From Mercurialis annua (Eukaryota; Streptophyta; Magnoliopsida; Malpighiales; Euphorbiaceae), in assembly GCF_937616625.2 (NCBI RefSeq), contig NC_065575.1, forward strand, positions 30,627,001 to 30,691,000: a stretch of 64,000 bases of DNA, written 5' to 3'. Below the pieces are notes generated by a model, which saw nothing but the letters and a program-made list of their open reading frames with translations, made no database searches and was not told the origin of the DNA. Below are positions 56,426 through 64,000 of the stretch, in pieces (position 1 is the stretch's first letter; every line of letters begins with the position of its first letter). The position numbers and the translations under genes are program-made.

Positions 56426-57880
56426 GTTTTTATAAAATTTGATTTTAATTAAATTAAGTTATTATAAGTGTAGTAGATTAAATTAAATAGTTAGTATATT
56501 TAGATTAGGTTAGATTAAATTAGGTGTTTATTTAGATTAGGTTAGATTAAATTAAATATTTAGATTAAATTAAACTTATTTAGATTAGGTTAAATTAAAT
56601 AATTAGTTTATTTAGATTAGGTTAGATTAAATTAAATTAGGTGTTTTTTAAAATTAAATTAGGTTTGATAATAGACTAATTAGATTTATTTAATTAGTTT
56701 ATTTAAAATAGATTATATATTAGCCTAATTAGGTTTATTTGGTAAATAACCGTTTCATTTTTAATTATTTAGTAATTAACCGGTTAATTAAGCCTAATTG
56801 ATAAACATATTTAATTTAGGTAAAATGTGTTAAGTAAGGTTAATTTAATACGTAATTATTAGTGAGTTGTAGGTCAAATGTGTTTACTTACTTAATTAAT
56901 TTTTAATTGTAGGTTAAATTTATAATATTTGGTAATTTTATAATTAAATAGTAATTATTAGACGTTTGGTTAATTAGATTTCAATTGTGTTATTTTTGCG
57001 TTAGTAATTAAAAATAATTGTGATTAATTGAGAAGTATCTTAAATTAAAAACATTAACTTGAATTGGTATGTTGGATATTTTCGTATATGTTTTATTTGC
57101 TTGCACGCTTTCCCTGAAAAATGGGCGATGCTCATTTTTAGGGGAAATGCTGTCCGGTTTTTGTTAGAAAATAATAACAATTAGATTAGAAAATAATAAC
57201 AATTAGATTAGTAAACAATAACAATTAGATTACAATTTTATTGTAGACCTCTCTCTGCTGTGGATTCCTGATAGCCAGTGACAGTAGACGCCTGCTCCGA
57301 TTTTTCTGACCGGGATCCAGCGTTGGCGTGCGGTTCTGCCCTACAACAAGTAGGTTTTATTTATTTTTGTATTTTATTTACATAGTTAGATTAAAAACAC
57401 TTCAATTTAATTAATTAAACACGATTTTATTCCCACCGAATAAAATCGTAATCCTAGCCGTAGATTTCCCGTCTCGTGACTTCAATCTATTGAATGTCGA
57501 TTGTACAATTTGTACAGTTCGCAAAACTCGTGCTTCCGTAATCTGACTGCCGAAAAAATATATGCGTAGTTACGGTAGAAAAATATTTTGTGGTTTTTCT
57601 AGCGTTTGTTCTCCGGGTGCATATTGGTATATACCGCGTAACGCTTGTTCTTCACAGAATATTTAATCAGCGTTACTCGGGATATAGTACATAGCGCACT
57701 TAAGGAGAACGACGCCGGAAGGCTGCCGAATATTTTTTTTCCGTTCCTACACATATATGGTGGTCGGGTTACGGGGCGCCAGTTTTGCGAATGGGATAGG
57801 TCCATACCCTTTTAGCATTCAATTACATTAACGTTGCTATCCTTGAACCTGTAAACCACCTAATTATTTGTGCAACAGAC

Positions 57881-59283
57881 ATGAATCAGGACCGCAGTTG
57901 GATGTATATTAGACATAGTAATGGATTGCTAGCGGAAGGATTTTTTGATAAGGTTGAGGAGTTTGTCGAGTTTGCTTTACGACATCCTGAATGAAAGAGT
58001 GGGGCAAAAATAAAATGCCCGTGCTATAGGAGAAAATGCAGAAACACAAATTACCGAGATCCAGAAGATGTCAAGTTACATGTGTTGCAGTCTGGGTTTG
58101 TTGAAGATTACCAAGTGTGGGTTCATCACGGTGAGGGCACTGTCTTGAATCCTCCTCCTTGGGCACTGCCATCGGGTAATTACGATCAGTTTGACTACGG
58201 AAATGACGAGGATGGTTTTGATGCAGTTCAGAGAATGGTGATCGATGTAGCTGGTCCTGAAATGTTTACTGATGAAGAGCCTCCTAATCAGGAAGCCCAG
58301 AGATTTTATGATATGATGCGTTCGGCGGAAGAAGAAATATGGCCCGGGAATAACAGACATTCCCCTTTGTCCGCAGCAACTAACATATTGGACATTAAAT
58401 GTCGCCATCAGGGTTTACTTGCTTTAATTGACGACATTTGTAGTTTAATGCAAGAATTGCTGCCAGAGGAGAACAAGATGCCAGTAAATTTTGCTAAAAT
58501 TAAAAAGCTGGTGAAAGGTTTGGGGTTGCCGGTGGAGGTTATTGAATGCTGTTTTTACAACTGCATGCTTTTCTGGGGGGAAGATGAGGCTTTAACGTGC
58601 TGTAAAGTGTGTGGCCACGAACGGTGGAAACCAGTTACCAAAAGCAATTCTTCCAGAAAACGAAAGGCCAACGTGCCATATAAGAAGATGTTTTATTTTC
58701 CAATTACTCCGAGGCTGCAGAGGTTGTATGCTTCGAAAGCCACAACTGGGCATATGACATGGCACGCCGAACATGAAATGGAAGACGGGAAAATGTGTCA
58801 TCCGTCTGATTCTCCAGCCTGGAAACGGTTTAGTGAGTTGCATACGGATTTTGCTGACGAACCTCGAAATGTTAGACTTGGCTTATGCACTGATGGGTTT
58901 CAACCGTTTGGCAGTTTCGGGTCACCTTATTCTTCATGGCCGGTAATTGTGACGCCTTATAATCTGCCTCCAGGCATGTGCATGAAGGATGAGTTCATGT
59001 TTTTAACGATACTTGTCCCGGGTCCGCGTAATCCGAAAAACACTATGGACATTTTCCTCCAGCCGTTGATAGCAGAGTTAAACCAATTGTGGGAATCTGG
59101 GATCCGAACCTTTGATATTCACAAGCGTCAGAACTTTCAAATGAAAGCGGCCCTTATGTGGACAATTAATAATTTCCCGGCCTATTCAATGCTATCTGGT
59201 TGGAGCACATCAGGTAGATTGGCATGTCCATATTGCATGGAAGATACGAATGCATTCACGCTTACTAAGAGTGGTAAACAATG
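57881..59283 (+). pseudogene. TNP2-like CACTA transposase, 3'-truncated
   Basis: ATG 57881 starts MNQDRSWMYIRHSNGLLAEG and CPCYRRKCRN, the Transpos_assoc domain (about residues 1-80). A TGA at 57992-57994 interrupts it. The same frame is then open for over 400 codons: VEDYQVWVHHGEG, KKLVKGLGLPVEVIE, CKVCGHERWKP, MTWHAEHEMEDGKMCHPSDS, LGLCTDGFQPFGSFG, PGPRNPKNTMDIFLQPL and ACPYCMEDTNAFTL. These are the Transposase_21 (TNP2) order, including the DGFxPF Asp. It ends shortly after, in a duplicated 25-bp sequence, and runs into terminal repeats. TNP2 cuts the ends out; this copy lacks the C-terminal part. Confidence 0.9.
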
Positions 59284-59575
59284 CATTCATGATACGAAGA
59301 TACGAATGCATTCACGCTTATCGGTCGGTAAAACGTCGGATCTTCGTCGGTGTGTTAGTCACAACTCACCGACGGATTTATATTTTTACCAACCACTTTT
59401 TTTCCGTCGGTGACATTTCCCGACGGATAGTTTTTGTCGCCAATGAATGCCGACAAAAAGCGTGCCGACGGATACCATCCGTCGGCAATCCGTCAGTAAC
59501 TAAATTTACCGACGGATTTTCATGTGTTAGTGACGGAAATTTCCGTCGCTAACACCGGACATTCTTGTAGTGCAC

Positions 59576-61286
59576 CGGATGCACCGGCCTTCGACTAGAC
59601 CGAGATTTGTTTTTCTAACCCATACTCCTTTTATTTTCTATTTTTATTTTTATTTCTTATCTTTGGGGACATAGCTAGAAATAGTGTGAGGAGGGGGAAG
59701 AAAATTCTATCTTTCGTTTGGGTTATTTTCGGTGTTTATCTTTCTTATTTTCAGTTTTTATTTTTATTTTAGTAGGTTGTATTAGGGTGTTAAGTAGTTT
59801 ATTTTCAAGGTCTTGTAACCCTTTAAATCTTTGTCTTTCAATTGTGGAAAAAAGTGTTAATTAATTTGGTGTGTATTTTAATTAATTTGTCAATTTTAGA
59901 TTTCTCCGAATCGATGAATGTATGAACGCGACTTCTTAATTCGACAATTGATAAGTGATGCTTGCTTAATGACTAAATAATTCATTGACATAATCCGATG
60001 AAATAAGGGTGAATTCAAAATTTAGACTTGTTCAAATCGTTGAAACATAATTGAATAACTTGATGCGGATTCATGATATGTCGATTGCTTATTTTTATAG
60101 TCGTTTTTAAAACTTTTAGCATAAGTAGCATAATTCATATAGGAATTGAGTTTATGGCATAACACTACACACTTTTTGAGAGTTTTGAGCTTAATTTCCT
60201 TGTTGTGAGTGTTGATTTCATGTTTTATTCCTAGAACTTGCTCGGTGTCCGTTTAAAGTTACACGATTGAGTTTTCAACAATTAGATGATTATGGCAATT
60301 AGGTATAACCTTTCTTTTTTAGACCACTAAATAAACTACCCCTTATCCCCTAGATTACACCAATTTGAGCCTTAAACTTTTTTATTATTTTTACCATATT
60401 TTACCCTTTACTGTTCTATGTTTTACTTCTTTTGTTTACCTTGTCGACTTAATATATTATCTATTATGACTATGATGAATATAGGTGATTCGAAACTCAA
60501 GATTAGTGAAAAGAGAAAAGTGAACTACATTGTGCTTATAAGATTAAGTTTACGCTTTGAAAGAAAAAAAAAGAGATAGAAATTTGCAAGCAAAGCTCAA
60601 AATAAGAAAAATTCTGAGATTGCAAAAAGTAATAAGTAAAGTGTAATTCACAAAGAAAAGAAAGTTATGAGTTCATATAAACGCGAAAGCGGAGTTAGAT
60701 CAACCTAGAAGTTAATAGTAATAATAAATAGTTTATTAAGTTGATAATTAGCCTTTATTTATCCTTTTTACCTACCCTTTTACCTTAGTCACATTACAAC
60801 CCCATAAAAGACCATATGATTTTTGTTGATTACCGAATCAAGTAGCGGAGTTCGGGACTATGAGCAAGCTTATGGTGAGTATTCATGTTTTCAATTGTGA
60901 GTTTTTCTTTGTTATATACCTTACTTATTGATGCCATTAGCTCGGCTTGTACTAATTTGTGATATGATTCGCCTAAGTGAGAAATCGATTATTTTCCATG
61001 TCCCGCAAAAGATAGTGAAGCTTGAAGTGTGATTCAATTTGACCTTGGACTAATGAGTTACTAACCATTGTTATATTGAGTTATGTTATAAAATTATTTT
61101 TGTTATTTGATTGCATCGTTATTTAGTTGTCGGTTTTAGAAGTTTTGATTGTTCATATTGTTCATAGGTTGGGGATTTCATTTATTGATACATTGTTAAG
61201 ATACGTGCTAAGGGTTTCTAACATATTTTGTAGAGTAAAATTTATTTCTTGCTTGAGGACAAGCAAAGGTTAAGTGTGAGGATGTT
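59576..61286 (+). other. 3' untranslated part of Athila element
   Basis: 1.7 kb, AT-rich, without a coding domain. It starts with the last bases of the accessory ORF (stop near 59597). The end has TTGAGGACAAGCAAAGG and GTGTGAGGATG before the LTR, the usual Athila polypurine area. Confidence 0.7.
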
Positions 61287-62785
61287 TGATAGGAGTATTT
61301 TAATCCTATATTTAGGGTTGATTATACTCGGTTTTTATCACGTTTATTAGTAATTACATACATTATTTGGTGTTTTATATGCTTGATAGTGTTTGTTAGT
61401 GTTTCAGTAAAAATTAGGTGATTATCGAGTATTTGGAGCTAAATCGACAAAGGATTAAGCGTTGGAGTTAAAGCGAAACTTGCGGATGAAGAAATCAAAT
61501 TCTAAGAAAAAAATAACATGAGTCTCGAACGAGACATGCCAGTCTCGAACGAGACTCAAGAGGAAAAAGGAGAGTTTCGAACGAACCAAAGAAGGAAGCA
61601 ACGGAACTTTGCTCTCGGAAACTCAAGGATACGAACGGGAATGGATGGTTCGAACGAACCTTGTGAAAAACGCCTTGGTCTCGAATGAGACATGCTTGTC
61701 TCGAATGAGACCATGAGTTAAAAATCCTTTTCACTTTTTGATTTGGATTTAATTTCCTCCTCCAACTCCAACCGAAACACCTAATAAAAATTCGCTTTGT
61801 AAAACGAATTAGAAGATTCCAGAGCTTCCTCCACTATATAAAGACTTTGTAATAGCCTAGATTATCACATTCTATTACATTATTTATATTTTATTTCTCA
61901 TAAAATAGCGTTTTTGCTTCTTTTTCCAGCAGTTTATAAGTAGTTTATAATTAGTTTCTAGAAAGAACGATTGTGAAGATTTCAAGTTTGATCAAGACGA
62001 TTCTTCTGAAATTGACAACTCCGGTATTTATTGTTTTAATTATCTTTAATTATTTATCTTCTTCTTTGTTTAATTTAAGGTTAAGTATGAGTAACTAAAT
62101 CCCTTGTTCGGGGATTGATATGAATACTTAGATTAGTTTTTGAATTGGATTATTAAGTGAGTGAATTGTGTTTTAATTACTACAACTAATGCCTGAATTG
62201 AATTGATCACTTAGTTCATGATTTTTTGTTTAATTAACTAACTGAGAGATTGTTAATTAAATAGACATAGGTAATCAAGAACTTAGAGGAAAACACCGTG
62301 AGAGCGGGTTGGAATTTAGGTAGTCATTGAATTCGCTTCATAATTATAATTTGATTATTTAATTCAGTAATACTGTGAGAGCAAGTTAATAATTGATTAG
62401 TTAATTAAGTTGTTATTTTATTTGAATCTTTGAGGCTTGAGAGAGCGGGATTCAGTGCACTAGAATAGCTCGATTCGCAATAAAATCACTAATAAGTTTT
62501 AATCCATTCTTTTACTAGTTTATTTGGAATTATCAATCCTTGAGCTATTTATCATTATTATTTAAACCTTAATCTATTTACTTATTTTCAGTTTATACTA
62601 GTCTACATATTTGAGTTAATTTACTTTAGATTTAATTTAAGTTACAAAATTCGATTAACTCTTCTAGCTAGCTAATTAAAGAGTAAATTAAATTAGTTGT
62701 TTAATTCATTGCTTCTGTGGGATCGATACTTCTTCCAAGTTATATTACTTGAGCGATATCGTATACTTGCGATTAATTGCCAACA
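61287..62785 (+). repeat. 3' LTR of Athila element
   Basis: Matches 46062-47651, TGATAGGAG to TTGCCAACA, 1499 bp, lacking the insertion of about 85 bp and a few smaller pieces. It holds the second copy of the TCGAACGA cluster (61520-61715). The minus frame at 61734-61495 is not called as a gene. Confidence 0.92.
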
Positions 62786-62790
62786 ACACT

Positions 62791-63470
62791 TATCTAGCGT
62801 TTAACTCGGTGGAAGTATATCAGGACTCATACTTTGGATCTAAAAAGCGGTATTAGTAACTTGGTGGAACTATCTCAGGACTATGCTACATGGTAGCGGT
62901 AAATCGGTTGAACTATTTGGGGACCGTGCCATTCAGATTAAAGAAACTTGATATGATAACTATTGAATAAAGTTCAGTTTGTTTATGTTATGAATATAAG
63001 ATTAGGGGTTTCGATCAGATCCAATACCTGAGTTATGTTTATATTCGTTTTATTTATGTGTAATGTTATTTTACACAATACAATTCGTAATTGTGAACTC
63101 ACTCAGCATAATCTGACCACGTTGATGTTTAAACTCTTAGGTACCTAGTGTTTGAAGAGGACAAAACTTCCACTTCTTGTTCCAGAAGTCTCTTTTGGCA
63201 TGTACATTGTATGACTTCTCTTTAGCATTGCAGTAGATTATGGTAGACCGGTCGTGGCCTATGACAGTAGTGTTTTGGTTATAACTTTTGTTTATATACC
63301 TGTTGTTAGTATATATCTTTTTATAGGTTGCGTTTTATGATGTTTATTTCATTGTGTTGGCCGCACATGTTTTTGATTTTATGGTTGGTTATCATGTGGT
63401 TTCATTAGTTTAATGGTGTGTCCAAGTCAAGTGCCACGTCATCCATTCGCTGAATTGGTAGTCTCGTGGA
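62791..63470 (+). repeat. LTR Q, second part, 3'-truncated
   Basis: Continues Q with AACTCGGTGGAAGTATATCA and two more motif copies (62840-62930), then TGAACTCACTCAG, TCTGACCACGTTGATG and GGTCGTGGCC, all with counterparts in O (39700-39850). The usual end (GCTTGCTACGGG to TGACA) is not found, so Q is cut short around 63300-63470. Confidence 0.72.
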
Positions 63471-63525
63471 CGATATGATAACAAAAAAACTGGCTCGATT
63501 CAAAAATGGCTATAGAAAAAATGAA

Positions 63526-63896
63526 GGGTTAATTCCATATAAATTCACTCTCTCTACACGTTTTTTTCATTTTAATCACGTCCTTTAAAAGATGTTATAG
63601 AAATTCACCACCTTTCTTTTTTTTTTGCAAATCAATCACCAATGTGAAAATTTTGATTTTTGTGTAACTCGACAATCGAAATCGGCAAGAAAAGAGAAAG
63701 AGGAAGGTGTTTTTTTTTTATTTTAATTAAGGTATTAGTCAAATTAGTACATTTATTTGGGAGGAGTAAGATACCAGATTTTTACATCGGTGATAAATTT
63801 ACAAAAAAAAGATATGGTGAATTTATATGACACCTTTTAACAGACGTTATTAAAATGAAAAAACTTGTAAGGAGGTAATTTTATATGGAATTAACC
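63526..63896. mobile_element. MITE with long inverted repeats
   Basis: GGGTTAATTCCATATAAATT on the left; the complement of the right end reads GGTTAATTCCATATAAAATT. The inverted repeats extend about 85 bp (CATTTTAAT, CGTC, TTAAAAG). About 370 bp. Related to the MITE at 37669 by its terminal GGGTTAATT.CATATAAAAT. The flanks are A-rich and do not show a clear duplication. The remaining bases to 64000 show nothing I can name. Confidence 0.75.
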
Positions 63897-64000
63897 TGAA
63901 GAAAAAAAATAAATGCTCAAATCCCTACTTCTAACGAATTGAAAACATTATAACTGACACCAAACAATTATGTTTGGTATTTTATGGAATATATATATAT

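Larger units (their letters stand above)
55525..59572 (+). mobile_element. CACTA1: CACTA transposon in Athila element
   Basis: Starts CACTACTAGAATGTCCG and ends with the complement of CACTACAAGAATGTCCG (one base different). CAC flanks it on both sides (55522-55524 and 59573-59575), the 3-bp duplication of En/Spm elements. Subterminal repeats of CCGACGGA and CCGTCGG type fill 55545-56010 and 59330-59560. A GC-rich leader with exon-like parts (56040-56280, 56357-56420) precedes the transposase. The 3' half of the coding region is missing, so it cannot move on its own. Confidence 0.92.
46062..62785 (+). mobile_element. Athila-lineage Ty3/gypsy element, defective
   Basis: 16.7 kb including a 4-kb CACTA insertion. 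LTRs are 1590 and 1499 bp (TGATAGGAG to TTGCCAACA). The flanks are AAACT on the left and ACACT on the right, a 5-bp duplication with one change. The primer site GGCACCGTTGCCGGGGA is typical of Athila. Order: gag, protease, RT, RNase H, integrase, a long region with palindromes, an accessory ORF, a further untranslated stretch, a polypurine end and the 3' LTR. Frames carry a modest number of lesions, so it is younger or better kept than O, M and P1, but not intact. Confidence 0.93.

Overview
The window is plant nuclear DNA from a large, repeat-rich genome, probably a eudicot. Almost all of it is nested transposable elements. I find no intact host gene, no tRNA or rRNA gene and no CRISPR array. 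The plant assignment rests on element lineages specific to plants: Athila and Tat Ty3/gypsy elements, chromovirus-like long LTRs with an initiator-Met tRNA primer site, a plant Ty1/copia element, CACTA and PIF/Harbinger DNA transposons, an L1-type LINE, and a captured GT47 (MUR3-like) glycosyltransferase fragment.

Layout, outside in. A LINE remnant (1-802, minus) is cut by element O, a gypsy element with a LTR of about 3.4 kb (803-2504 continuing at 38438-40178, plus). O's LTR contains element M (2505-38432, minus), which is flanked by a perfect CTAAA target duplication. M's left LTR carries a PIF/Harbinger relic, and its right LTR carries a MULE-like MITE with a 10-bp duplication. M's internal region contains element P1 (10110-33951, plus), whose 5' LTR has lost its front part. 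P1's 3' LTR holds three further insertions: a copia element (17690-22496), a Tat gypsy element (22686-32032, minus) and a GT47 gene fragment (33021-33490).

Right part. After O's primer site comes a decayed CACTA end (40204 to about 40880), then a broken LTR (R, about 40960-43822). R is interrupted by an unclassified GC-rich gene-like block and by a 250-bp segment that may be organellar. LTR Q (44363-46061, resuming at 62791) is split by a 16.7-kb Athila element (46062-62785). A CACTA element (55525-59572) is inserted near the 3' end of the Athila accessory ORF. A second MITE lies at 63526-63896.

Function. Every element protein here carries stops, frameshifts or deletions. Several have visibly lost catalytic residues: the copia integrase Glu is Lys and its protease core is deleted, and the second Asp of the Tat integrase is Asn. 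These copies are therefore dead and could move only with enzymes from elsewhere. The features most worth following are the captured GT47 fragment, the Tat antisense gene with its 46-bp satellite-like array, the inverted CTCGAACGAG motif families in the Athila LTR and 3' region, the conserved LTR hairpins and tandem motifs, and the unassigned block at 41370-43315.
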